Positions 8,172 through 16,783 of a stretch of 64,000 nucleotides of DNA are shown here, piece after piece. The notes below the pieces were generated by a model. The model made no database searches, was not told the origin of the DNA, and was given only the letters and a program-made list of their open reading frames with translations. The DNA is from an uncultured Clostridium sp. (GTDB lineage: Bacteria > Bacillota > Clostridia > Clostridiales > Clostridiaceae). Position numbers and translations under genes: made by a program. Location: the NCBI RefSeq assembly GCF_934754915.1, contig NZ_CAKVKB010000004.1:1-64000 (forward strand). Direction: 5' to 3'. The first letter of the stretch is position 1; the number at the start of each line of letters is the position of its first letter.

Positions 8172-9549
8172 CTGCCACAACTCCTAGTAAATCATAATCC
8201 ATACTCTTTGTTATCTTTACCTTAACAAAGGTACCTTTTTCAAGACTATCGTCACATTTAAAAAATACATCTGCATCTATTTCAGGAGCCATTTCATAGC
8301 TTCTTCCACGGTAATCTTCTCCATCATATCCTTCAACAAGAATATCATATATTTTACCAATTTTCAATTCATTTATTTGTTCTGAAATATCTTTTTGTAA
8401 AAGCATCAATTCTTTTTCTCTTTCTTTTTTCACCTCTTCATCTATCTGTCCATTCATCTTTGCAGCTGGAGTATTTTCTTCTTGAGAATATGTGAACACT
8501 CCTACTTTTTCGAGTTTATATTCTGTTAAGAACTCTTTTATTTCATTAAAATCTTCTTCTGTTTCCTGAGGAAATCCTACAATAAATGTAGTCCTTATTA
8601 TAATTCCAGGAATTCTATCTCTTAATGTATCAATTTTTTTAATTATGTCTTCCTTAGTAGTCTTTCTTCCCATAAGCTTTAAAATATGATTGCTTATATG
8701 CTGTATTGGAAGATCCAAATAATTTACAACTTTATTATTTTGAGCTATTTCATCAATGAGTTCATCATATATTTCTTCTGGATAACAATATAAAATTCTT
8801 ATCCATTCTATACCTTTAATTTTAGATAATTCTTTTAATAATTCATGAAGATTTTTCTTTCCATATATATCGCTTCCATACATTGTAGTATCTTGAGCTA
8901 TCAATATAATCTCTTTAATGCCATGAGCTGCAAGATCTTCAGCTTCTTTTATTATATTCTCCATCTTTCTGCTTCTAAATTTTCCTCTTATTTTAGGAAT
9001 TATACAATATGTACAGAAATTATTACATCCCTCAGCAATTCTTATATAGGCACTTCCTTTTTCAGTCGTGAGAATTCTTTTTCCTTCATTTACACCTTCA
9101 TCTGTATAATTAACAAGATTCTCCGATTTTTCACTTCCATTTATAAAATCTGTTATTACAGAATTTATCCTGTCATAATCATTTACTCCAAGCATAAGAT
9201 CCAATTCAGGAATAAGACTTCCAAGTTCTTCACTATATCTTTGGATAAGACATCCAGTAGCTATAAGAAGTTTACATTTATAATTTAATTTATAATCTGC
9301 CATTTCAAGTATTGTATCTATTGATTCCTGCTTTGCACTTTCAATAAATCCACATGTATTTACTATTATTATATCCGCTTCTTTAGGATTATTTGTTATT
9401 GAATAGTCTCTGCTCATATTCCCTAATATTATTTCAGAATCAACTCTGTTTTTATCACAGCCTAAACTTACTATACCGACTTTATATTTATTGTTTTTCT
9501 CTTTTATCTTAACTGGATCTTTAACAATCTTCAAATTATTATCACTCAA
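8155..9549 (-). CDS. rimO: Ribosomal protein S12 methylthiotransferase
   Basis: A 464-residue radical-SAM methylthiotransferase that modifies the conserved aspartate of ribosomal protein S12. The N-terminal UPF0004 domain has cysteines in SLGCDKN, NTCGF and ATGC. The radical SAM centre is CNNFCTYC at about 175-182, and a TRAM RNA-binding domain closes the C-terminus. All cluster ligands are present. The start is TTG, with AGGAGG about 10 nt upstream; an N-terminal extension of about 20 residues precedes KVGIVSLGC. It overlaps pgsA and lies downstream of ftsK. Confidence 0.95.
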   Translation of the reverse strand: MSDNNLKIVKDPVKIKEKNNKYKVGIVSLGCDKNRVDSEIILGNMSRDYSITNNPKEADIIIVNTCGFIESAKQESIDTILEMADYKLNYKCKLLIATGCLIQRYSEELGSLIPELDLMLGVNDYDRINSVITDFINGSEKSENLVNYTDEGVNEGKRILTTEKGSAYIRIAEGCNNFCTYCIIPKIRGKFRSRKMENIIKEAEDLAAHGIKEIILIAQDTTMYGSDIYGKKNLHELLKELSKIKGIEWIRILYCYPEEIYDELIDEIAQNNKVVNYLDLPIQHISNHILKLMGRKTTKEDIIKKIDTLRDRIPGIIIRTTFIVGFPQETEEDFNEIKEFLTEYKLEKVGVFTYSQEENTPAAKMNGQIDEEVKKEREKELMLLQKDISEQINELKIGKIYDILVEGYDGEDYRGRSYEMAPEIDADVFFKCDDSLEKGTFVKVKITKSMDYDLLGVVADESCK

Positions 9550-9669
9550 ACCTTAAGTCCTCCTATGTTTTAATAAAATTAATTATAACAAATTAAAACT
9601 CTTTTTTACAAGACACTATTTATTATACAATTAATTTTATAATTAAAAGTTAAATTATTATTAAAACTT

Positions 9670-9714
9670 GCCAATTAAGCAAAAATCATTTCTTGATTTT
9701 AAAATTTAATTGGC
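9670..9714 (-). terminator. ftsK terminator (candidate)
   Basis: Nested inverted repeats: GCCAATTAA with TTAATTGGC, and inside them AAATCA with TGATTT. The minus strand continues GTTTTAATAA. It lies in the 177-bp gap between ftsK and rimO. Confidence 0.65.
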
Positions 9715-9726
9715 ATTAATTATTAT

Positions 9727-12165
9727 CTATTCTTTCTGATTTTTTTCATTCATAAGCTGTTCTTTGGTAATCAACACCTGTCTAGGTCTGCTTCCATCTT
9801 TTTCAGATATTATATGTCTTTCCTCAAGCTGTTCCATTATTCTGGAAGCTCTATTAAATCCTACTCTCAGTTTTCTTTGTATAAATGAAGTTGATGCCTG
9901 TTGGAATTCTACGACAATATTTATAGCTTCATTTAAAAGTTCATCAACATCATCATTGCCAGAATTATTACTTGAATTTCCAGAATCAGCTGTAGAATTT
10001 ATATGTTCTATTATATCTTCTTCATATGAAGAATTTTCTCCTTGTTCACTTTTTATAAATGATACAACCTGCTCAACCTCTTCTTCTGAAATAAAACATC
10101 CCTGTACTCTTAAAGGTTTGCTTTCACCAACAGGATAATAAAGCATATCTCCTTTTCCAAGAAGTTTTTCAGCACCAGAGCTATCAAGTATAGTCCTTGA
10201 ATCTATCTGAGAAGAAACTGCAAATGATATTCTTGAAGGTATATTAGCCTTAATAACACCTGTAATTACATCTACTGATGGCCTTTGAGTTGCTATTACA
10301 AGATGCATTCCTGCTGCTCTTGCCATCTGTGCAAGTCTTCCAATATAATCTTCAACATCATTAGGACATACCATCATCAAATCTGCAAGTTCATCTACAA
10401 TTATAACTATATAAGGCAGTTTCTGTTCTATTATTCCCTTATTATATAATTCATTATAAGATTCCATATTTCTTACACCCATATCAGCAAAAAGCTTATA
10501 TCTATTGGTCATTTCATTAACAGCCCAGTTTAATGCTGCTGCCGCTTTTTTAGGATCTGTAACAACAGGTATCAAAAGATGTGGAATACCATTATAAACA
10601 TTAAGCTCAACAACCTTTGGATCAACCATAAGAAGTTTAACTTCATTTGGATCATATTTATAAAGAAGACTTATTATAAGTGAATTTATACATACACTCT
10701 TACCAGAACCTGTGGCCCCTGCAATAAGGGTATGAGGCATTTTACTCAAATCTCCCACAACACATTTCCCTGATATATCTTTTCCAAGGGCAAATGCAAG
10801 TTTCTTCTTAGATTCAATAAACTCATCATTTTCAAGAACTTCTCTTAAAAATACTGCTGTCTGCTTCTGATTTGGGACTTCTATTCCTACTGCTGCTTTT
10901 CCTGGTATAGGAGCTTCTATTCTTATTCCTGATGCTGCAAGGCCTAATGCAATATCATCTGCTAAGTTTACTATCTTGCTTACCTTTACTCCAGGACTTG
11001 GCTGCAGTTCAAATCTGGTTACAGAAGGCCCTTTTGTAACCTGGTTGACTTTTGCATCTACTCCAAAATTAGATAATATCTCTACAAGTTTTCCTGCATT
11101 TTCTATCAGTTCCTTTTTATCGCTGCTATTCAACTTTGTATTAGAATTCGTCTTTAACAATTCAAGACTTGGATAAACATATTCTCTCTCTTCTTTTTGT
11201 TCTTCCATAACATTTTGAATTTCTTTATTTACAACATCCTTTACATCCTCATCAAGTTTCTCTTTTTTCTTTCTGTGGATATCTTCTTTCTCATTTGACA
11301 TTTCTGGTTGATTTTTATTTCTTTCAGACTTGTCAAGAAAGCTATCAATATGAATATCCGATGAAACTTCAGGATTTACACTTTCTTCATTTGTATCATC
11401 CTCACTAAGATTTTTCATAAAATCTAAAATTTTTATCTTCTTGTCAACTTTAGAAAGAAGTTCTCTGCTGCTTCTGTCCGCTTCATCATTTCCCGTCTTG
11501 TCAACAATATTAATAAAGCTTCCTTTATCTTTATTTCTCTCTTTTTCTAACTTAGGAATACGCTCTATCCTTTCTCTTCTGCTGGTTTTAATTTTTTCTT
11601 TAGTGTTATACGCCTTTATTCCAAGGTCATATAAAGTTATATCAAAAATTAACGTAATCGAAATTACTGAAAAAGTAAATAAAAGTACATATGTGCCTAA
11701 AAAACCCAATAATCTATATAATGGATAGCATATAAGATATGATAGAATTCCTCCATGAATAAATTCTGTTTCTTCATATATTATTCCCTTAAAATTTTCT
11801 ATAAAATCATCTGGAGTATATGATCCTTGTATATTTAATGTTCCACATACAAGCATAATAATAAATACCATCATTGTAAGACCTAGAAAGCACTTATTTA
11901 ATTGAATATTTCCCCTTGTCTTTATATACTCAAATCCAAAATATATTAAATAAACAGGCAATGCATATTTTCCAACTCCTATTGCTCCACATACTATTGT
12001 TTGAGCAACTTTAGAAAGAGCACCAGCAAGATCTGTATATATAGCTATAGCAAGTATAACTCCTGTAGCCATATATATTATTCCTGTAATATCTGGATTG
12101 CTTTCATTTTTGGCAGAAGCCTTTCTACTTTTACTTCCCTTTCCTCTGGTTTTCGTTTTCGCCAA
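9727..12165 (-). CDS. ftsK: DNA translocase FtsK/SpoIIIE
   Basis: An 812-residue septal DNA pump that moves chromosome ends, and the forespore chromosome during sporulation. The N-terminus has four or five membrane helices (about 25-190), then a charged linker (about 200-350), the FtsK/SpoIIIE motor with Walker A GATGSGKS near 485 and Walker B VDELADLMM, and a C-terminal gamma winged-helix domain (QRKLRVGFNRASRIMEQLEE) that reads polar DNA signals. It starts at TTG with GAGGTG upstream. It is downstream of tepA, as in Bacillus. Whether it acts as SpoIIIE or SftA cannot be decided from sequence; the membrane domain favours SpoIIIE/FtsK. Confidence 0.96.
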   Translation of the reverse strand: MAKTKTRGKGSKSRKASAKNESNPDITGIIYMATGVILAIAIYTDLAGALSKVAQTIVCGAIGVGKYALPVYLIYFGFEYIKTRGNIQLNKCFLGLTMMVFIIMLVCGTLNIQGSYTPDDFIENFKGIIYEETEFIHGGILSYLICYPLYRLLGFLGTYVLLFTFSVISITLIFDITLYDLGIKAYNTKEKIKTSRRERIERIPKLEKERNKDKGSFINIVDKTGNDEADRSSRELLSKVDKKIKILDFMKNLSEDDTNEESVNPEVSSDIHIDSFLDKSERNKNQPEMSNEKEDIHRKKKEKLDEDVKDVVNKEIQNVMEEQKEEREYVYPSLELLKTNSNTKLNSSDKKELIENAGKLVEILSNFGVDAKVNQVTKGPSVTRFELQPSPGVKVSKIVNLADDIALGLAASGIRIEAPIPGKAAVGIEVPNQKQTAVFLREVLENDEFIESKKKLAFALGKDISGKCVVGDLSKMPHTLIAGATGSGKSVCINSLIISLLYKYDPNEVKLLMVDPKVVELNVYNGIPHLLIPVVTDPKKAAAALNWAVNEMTNRYKLFADMGVRNMESYNELYNKGIIEQKLPYIVIIVDELADLMMVCPNDVEDYIGRLAQMARAAGMHLVIATQRPSVDVITGVIKANIPSRISFAVSSQIDSRTILDSSGAEKLLGKGDMLYYPVGESKPLRVQGCFISEEEVEQVVSFIKSEQGENSSYEEDIIEHINSTADSGNSSNNSGNDDVDELLNEAINIVVEFQQASTSFIQRKLRVGFNRASRIMEQLEERHIISEKDGSRPRQVLITKEQLMNEKNQKE

Positions 12166-12243
12166 CTTTAATCACCTCTTTCTTTGTTACTATTCTATAA
12201 AACATAATTATTCCCTTTAATAAGATAACACTAAAAGTAAAAT

Positions 12244-12270
12244 ACGACTATAGTTTTTTTCTATAGTCGT
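12244..12270 (-). terminator. tepA terminator
   Basis: Perfect 10-bp stem (ACGACTATAG, CTATAGTCGT) with a 7-nt loop, followed on the minus strand by ATTTTACTTTTA. It lies about 145 nt downstream of tepA. Confidence 0.7.
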
Positions 12271-12320
12271 ACAATTTTAATTATTATATTAATGTATCTT
12301 TATAAACAGTCATTAATTCT

Positions 12321-12352
12321 TTAGCATCTCTTCGCTATTGGTGTTCCGCTAA
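12321..12352 (-). other. Small GC-richer hairpin island of unknown nature
   Basis: In an otherwise AT-rich gap, TTAGC and GCTAA enclose a loop whose minus strand reads GGAACACCAATAGCGAAG. This resembles the universally conserved 16S rRNA segment GGAACACCAGTGGCGAAG. It could be a decayed fragment, an unrecognised RNA, or chance. Confidence 0.35.
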
Positions 12353-12412
12353 TCAATCTCTTAAATAATATTAAAAATTCTTAAAACAAAATTTCCATGC
12401 AATTATATTTAA

Positions 12413-13126
12413 TTATCTATTCTTTTTTATAAGCTCTTTTAACTTTTTCATTGCTTCACTTATTCCACCAACAGAATCAATAAGTCCACATTCAACAGCC
12501 TGTTTTCCAATAAGCATTGTTCCAACATCATTTAATAAATCATTAGTCTGCAGCATAAACTTTTCTAAAGTTTCTTCTTTTATATTTGAAGTCCTCACAA
12601 TAAAATCATTTATTCTCTCCTGCATCTTTTTAAAGTACTCAAATGTTTGTGCAATTCCTATTACAAATCCATTCATCCTAACCGGATGTACAATCATTGT
12701 TGCTGATGGAGTTATGAAAGAAAAATCTGATGAAGTTGCAAGAGGTACTCCTATTGAATGGCCTCCTCCTATAACTATGGATACAGTAGATTTTGACATA
12801 CTATTTATCATTTCTGCAATTGCAAGGCCAGCTTCAACATCACCACCTACAGTATTTAAAACAATAAGCACTCCCTTAATATTGTCATTTTGTTCTATAT
12901 CAATAAGCTGTGGAATTATATGTTCATATTTAGTTGCTTTTGTCTGAGGCGGAAGGACCGAATGACCTTCTATCTGACCTATTATTGACAATACCACAAT
13001 ATCCTTATTAGTATTTGTTACTGCTGTATTTCCCAATTCTTTTATCTCTTTAATTTTATCTTCAGCTTCAGAATTTTTTTCTTTATCTTCATTTTTCAAA
13101 TTACTTTCCAAAAAGTCCTTTTCCAT
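12413..13126 (-). CDS. tepA: ClpP-family translocation-enhancing protein TepA
   Basis: A 237-residue ClpP-fold serine protease relative. The nucleophile motif is GGGHSIGVPLATS and the histidine lies in MIVHPVRM; a further conserved block is LNTVGGDVEAGLAIAEMI. The first 40 residues are a charged Glu/Lys/Asn-rich extension. In B. subtilis TepA (YmfB) is reported to assist protein export and signal peptide breakdown; its role here is inferred. It begins at ATG after AGGAGG. It is upstream of ftsK, the same adjacency as in Bacillus, but its own terminator separates them. Confidence 0.9.
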   Translation of the reverse strand: MEKDFLESNLKNEDKEKNSEAEDKIKEIKELGNTAVTNTNKDIVVLSIIGQIEGHSVLPPQTKATKYEHIIPQLIDIEQNDNIKGVLIVLNTVGGDVEAGLAIAEMINSMSKSTVSIVIGGGHSIGVPLATSSDFSFITPSATMIVHPVRMNGFVIGIAQTFEYFKKMQERINDFIVRTSNIKEETLEKFMLQTNDLLNDVGTMLIGKQAVECGLIDSVGGISEAMKKLKELIKKNR

Positions 13127-13255
13127 AAAAATTTCCTCCTATGTACCCTGTTTTTTTTATTCTGCACATATGATTAAATTTTTATACAAATTTGCCTATT
13201 ATATTTTATCAAAGTATGTTCAAATTTTAATTTTCCAAACACACATATAATATAA

Positions 13256-13567
13256 TTACTTTACAGCTTCAACAGCCTCCAAAAAATCTAAATCATGAGA
13301 TATAATCATAAATGCTCCTTTAAATCCCCTTAAATATTCTGAAAGCCATTGTACATGTTCTTTATCTAAAAAGTTAGTTGGTTCATCAAGTAATAATATA
13401 TCAGGATTCTGTAACAAAAGTTTTGCCAGAATAACTTTTGCCCTCTGGCCTCCACTTAATTCATTTAACTTATTGTCATATCCAAGGGCATCAATTCCAA
13501 GACCTGTTACTACTTTTTTTATATATTTTACATTACAATATTCTGAATCAAATTCTTGTCTATTCAT
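13256..13567 (-). pseudogene. ABC-F ATPase relic
   Basis: A 103-codon remnant of an ABC-F (antibiotic-resistance or translation-factor type) ATPase. It contains the ABC signature [13 protein letters not shown], Walker [13 protein letters not shown] and the H-loop IISHD. It lacks the upstream Walker A, the linker and the whole second ATPase domain of a normal protein of about 500 residues. GAGGAG lies 9 nt before the ATG and a TATAAT is further upstream, so it may still be expressed, but it cannot bind ATP normally. Internal and 3' deletion is the likely cause. It opens the accessory block between tepA and lysC. Confidence 0.85.
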
Positions 13568-13712
13568 ATTTTCTTTCTCCTCGCTATAAATACCTTTTAA
13601 CTATAAATAAAGTCATATTACACATTATAACATTTTTTCACTATTTTGTAATAAGGTATTATTAAAGAAAGACATACTGTCAAATTGAAAATTATGACTA
13701 CAATTTACTGAT

Positions 13713-14258
13713 TTATTTTATATCAATCATTCTATCTTTATAATAATACATTTTATCTCTTTCACTTATTTTTCTAAGAACTTTGCAAGGATTTCCTAAT
13801 GCTACAACATTATCTGGAATATTTTTTGTTACAACACTACCTGCCCCGATAACAGAATTTTCCCCAATTTTTATACCTGGGAGAATAATAGCACCTGCAC
13901 CAATCCATACATTATTTCCAATATAAACCGGTATATTAAACTGTGCCGCTTTTAAACGAAGCTCTGGATTAATTGGATGTCCTGCTGTTGCAATTGTTAC
14001 ATTAGGTCCAATCATAACGTTATCCCCAATAAAAATATCTGTATCATCTACAAGTGTCAAATTGAAATTAGCATAAACATTATTTCCAAAATGAGTATTC
14101 CTTCCCCAATTTGCATGTAATGGTGGTTCCACATAACAATCTTTTCCAACTTCAGCCAGAAGCTTTTTTAATATTTCATTTCTTTTTTTCATTTGAGAAG
14201 GACGTGTATTATTGAAATCATATAATATATCTAAACATTCTTCTTTAATCAAAATCAT
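13713..14258 (-). CDS. Hexapeptide-repeat O-acetyltransferase, N-terminally short
   Basis: A 181-residue protein of the maltose/galactoside O-acetyltransferase family, which transfers acetyl from acetyl-CoA to sugar hydroxyls. The left-handed beta-helix hexapeptide repeats run from about 60 to 165 (IGDNVMIGPNVTI, IGNNVWIGAGAIILPG, IGENSVIGAGSVV), with the catalytic His in TAGHPINPE. Relative to the usual family N-terminus it lacks about 20 residues before FNNTRPS, and there is no Shine-Dalgarno before the ATG. It is either a shortened functional enzyme or a decaying gene. The natural substrate is unknown. Confidence 0.75.
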   Translation of the reverse strand: MILIKEECLDILYDFNNTRPSQMKKRNEILKKLLAEVGKDCYVEPPLHANWGRNTHFGNNVYANFNLTLVDDTDIFIGDNVMIGPNVTIATAGHPINPELRLKAAQFNIPVYIGNNVWIGAGAIILPGIKIGENSVIGAGSVVTKNIPDNVVALGNPCKVLRKISERDKMYYYKDRMIDIK

Positions 14259-14293
14259 TTTTATTAATAATATTATACAAATTACTAATTTCC

Positions 14294-14324
14294 AATAAAT
14301 TTTAGTATTTTATCAAAATTTATT
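14294..14324 (-). repeat. Inverted repeat at the end of the EamA gene
   Basis: CAATAAATTTT and AAAATTTATTG (11 bp each) are separated by about 11 nt and overlap the stop region of the EamA gene. There is no T tract, so termination is only possible. Confidence 0.4.
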
Positions 14325-15216
14325 GTCCTGCATTTTTATCTGGCAACTGTGCTAAGATTATTGCTCCGAAAACAAGACAACATCCTATAAATTCTTTAAC
14401 AGATAAAATTTCCCCAAGTATAAGCCATCCAGACAATGCTGCAAAAACAGATTCCAGACTCATTATTAATGTGGCAAGAACAGGACTTGTATATTTCTGC
14501 CCTATTATTTGAAGAGTATATGCAACTCCAGATGACATTACCCCAGCATACAAAATAGGACTATATGCATTTAATACATCTGCCACTTGTGGATGTTCAA
14601 AAATAATCATTGGAATAATTCCTAAAATACCTGCAACAAAAAATTGTATACATGACATCCTCACTCCATCTACAAAAGATGAGTACTTGTCTATTATGAG
14701 TATATGTATCGAAAAAAGAAATGCACATATTAGGACAAGAAAATCTCCTTTGCTTATTGAAAGACTTTCAGTTATACACAATAAATAAAGACCCACAAGA
14801 GAAATTATTACACTTATCCATACTTTTTTTGATACTTTTCTCTTAAAGAATAATCCTATCAAAGGTACTATAACTATATATAATGCCGTAATAAATCCTG
14901 ATTTTCCAACAGTAGTATATTTTATTCCAATTTGTTGAAAACTACTTGCTGCAAATAAAGCTATTCCACATAAACATCCTCCAGTAATTAAAGTTTTTCT
15001 ATCAACATTTTTTATCTTTGACTTTTCATTTTTATTAACTTTATCCAGTATATAGATGCATGGAATTAGAAATAATCCTCCAATAATATATCTAGATGTA
15101 ATAAATGTAAATGGCTCCACATAATCCATGCCAACACTTTGTGCAACAAAAGCCGTTCCCCATATAAGTGCTGTAATCATAAGCATTATATTTCCCTTTA
15201 AGTTATTCTTATCCAT
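14320..15216 (-). CDS. EamA-family (DMT) transporter
   Basis: A 298-residue inner-membrane permease of the drug/metabolite transporter superfamily. It has ten predicted hydrophobic helices in two EamA repeats (about 8-140 and 155-290). The first repeat has the typical ALIWGTAFVAQ start and the second ends in LESVFAALSGWLILGE. Members export amino acids, nucleosides or metabolites; the substrate cannot be inferred here. AGGAGG precedes the ATG. It lies in the accessory block with an O-acetyltransferase and GNAT genes, and no operon link is evident. Confidence 0.9.
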   Translation of the reverse strand: MDKNNLKGNIMLMITALIWGTAFVAQSVGMDYVEPFTFITSRYIIGGLFLIPCIYILDKVNKNEKSKIKNVDRKTLITGGCLCGIALFAASSFQQIGIKYTTVGKSGFITALYIVIVPLIGLFFKRKVSKKVWISVIISLVGLYLLCITESLSISKGDFLVLICAFLFSIHILIIDKYSSFVDGVRMSCIQFFVAGILGIIPMIIFEHPQVADVLNAYSPILYAGVMSSGVAYTLQIIGQKYTSPVLATLIMSLESVFAALSGWLILGEILSVKEFIGCCLVFGAIILAQLPDKNAGQ

Positions 15217-15289
15217 TTTTTCCTCCTAAAGTAATAACTATATACAACTTATTATAACATCATTTTAAATATTTTTCTTTAAAATAAAT

Positions 15290-15324
15290 AAAGAGATAAT
15301 TTAAATTTGTAAAATCATCTCTTT
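15290..15324 (-). terminator. Candidate terminator of the GNAT pair
   Basis: AAAGAGAT and ATCTCTTT form an 8-bp stem across 19 nt; the minus strand continues with TATTTATTTT. About 180 nt of featureless AT-rich DNA separate it from the GNAT stop. Confidence 0.45.
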
Positions 15325-15507
15325 AAAACACTTGATTCATTGCTAAATTTTTCAAACTGCTTATAATCTTCTATTACTAAATTATTTGACTGCTATTCAG
15401 CTACATTTTCAATGCTAATAAATGTTTATAATTGCAATAAACACATTTTTTCTCTTTCAAATTAATCAAAAACATTTTTTTCAATTCTTAAAAAATATTA
15501 AAGATAA

Positions 15508-16035
15508 TTAAAAATCATTATCTGAATTTAAATCTAATACATATCTCAATTCAAATAATTCTGTATCCATAATTTTAGAACGATATTTATCTTTATTATA
15601 TTTAAAGCCAGATTTTTCATAAAATCTACGTGCATTTTTATTTTTATCTAAAACCCACAAATAACAATTTTTAAAGCCTTTATCTACCATATCACTTATA
15701 GCAGAATTTATGAGTTTTCTTCCTAAACCTTTTCTAAAATATTCAGGTTTCATATAAAAAGACCATATTTCTCCATAATCAGGAAACTTATCATCACGTG
15801 ACTTTCCATATGAAATCGCTCCTGCTGGTTCATCATCTAAATATATGAGTTTCACTTTTAATATTCTTTCTCCAATCCATTTTTTGAACTTTTCCACCCA
15901 AAAATCATCTTTCAAATTTTTAAGATATTCATCTGGAACAATTCCTCTATAAGCATGTTTCCAGCTTGACGCATATATTTTACTCAAAATTTCTGCATCT
16001 TTTTGTTGTCCATTTCTTATCAATATATTGCTCAT
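15508..16035 (-). CDS. GNAT-family N-acetyltransferase
   Basis: A 175-residue GCN5-related acetyltransferase using acetyl-CoA. The acetyl-CoA-binding motif A is MKPEYFRKGLGRKLINSAI near residues 95-115, followed by LWVLDKNKNARRFYEKSGF, the usual motif B. The acceptor (small molecule or protein N-terminus) is not predictable. AGGAGG precedes the ATG. It is 38 bp downstream of a second, unrelated-looking GNAT gene, and the two are probably co-transcribed. It belongs to the accessory block between lysC and tepA. Confidence 0.85.
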   Translation of the reverse strand: MSNILIRNGQQKDAEILSKIYASSWKHAYRGIVPDEYLKNLKDDFWVEKFKKWIGERILKVKLIYLDDEPAGAISYGKSRDDKFPDYGEIWSFYMKPEYFRKGLGRKLINSAISDMVDKGFKNCYLWVLDKNKNARRFYEKSGFKYNKDKYRSKIMDTELFELRYVLDLNSDNDF

Positions 16036-16073
16036 TTTTACCTCCTCAATTTTTTTATTATTATAGTGAATTC

Positions 16074-16523
16074 CTAATTTTTCTTTAAAATATAATTTCC
16101 TATTTTAAACCCATATCTCTCATAAAAAGCTAAAACATCATTGTTATTATAAACAACATTTATCTTTATATCTGTTACTTTACTATCTTCAAACCACTTT
16201 AATGTATTTTTCATAAACTTTCCACCAAAACCATACTTTCTATAATCTTCTTCTATAAAAAGAGATTCAATTTCACCACTACCATTTTCAATAGAACTCA
16301 AACAATATCCTGCATATCTGTTATTTTCATCATCATATAGTATGTACAATTTTATTTCTCCCGTTTTTGATTTTTTAACTACCCCCTCCATTCGCTTTTC
16401 AAATTTATATGTTTCAAATCTTTTTTTAAAGTTAACTGACTTTTCTAAGTGAAGTAAATTAAGCTGTTCCCACAAAGGTTTTATCAATCTAATATCATTT
16501 ATTCCCTTTTCAATTATTTTCAT
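16074..16523 (-). CDS. GNAT-family N-acetyltransferase
   Basis: A 149-residue GCN5-related acetyltransferase. Motif A reads IEEDYRKYGFGGKFMKNTL near residues 93-111, and the C-terminal part NNNDVLAFYERYGFKIGNY is typical. The substrate is unknown. The start is only moderately supported: the purine-rich AGAGGG lies about 14 nt before the ATG, with a weaker GTGGGAT closer. It is the first gene of a probable two-gene unit with the next GNAT. The upstream 260 bp before lysC contain only the lysC terminator and AT-rich DNA. Confidence 0.85.
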   Translation of the reverse strand: MKIIEKGINDIRLIKPLWEQLNLLHLEKSVNFKKRFETYKFEKRMEGVVKKSKTGEIKLYILYDDENNRYAGYCLSSIENGSGEIESLFIEEDYRKYGFGGKFMKNTLKWFEDSKVTDIKINVVYNNNDVLAFYERYGFKIGNYILKKN

Positions 16524-16722
16524 TCTTATCCCACTTACCCTCTTTCTTGTATCTAAATATTAAATTGTCTCTATAAATTTTTATACATTAATATGAAATA
16601 CTTTTACAATTAATACTTATTATACCATTTATTTTGTTAACTTCAACAATTCATTCAAAATCATTTGCTTAAAAATTTTTTTAAATCAATCTGTATTTTT
16701 AGTAAAACATGGATAAATAAAA

Positions 16723-16758
16723 AATGCGTAGAAATTTCTTTCGAAAAAACCACGCATT
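16723..16758 (-). terminator. lysC terminator
   Basis: AATGCGT and ACGCATT pair, with further partial pairing inside the 22-nt interior, followed on the minus strand by TTTTTTATT. Confidence 0.75.
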
Positions 16759-16783
16759 GTATAAAAATAAATTTTTCAATCTG

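Noticed and set aside
8845..9288. 147-codon plus-strand frame inside rimO
   Set aside because: Antisense shadow of a conserved enzyme; tyrosine/isoleucine/serine-rich composition is typical of the complement of AT-rich coding DNA.
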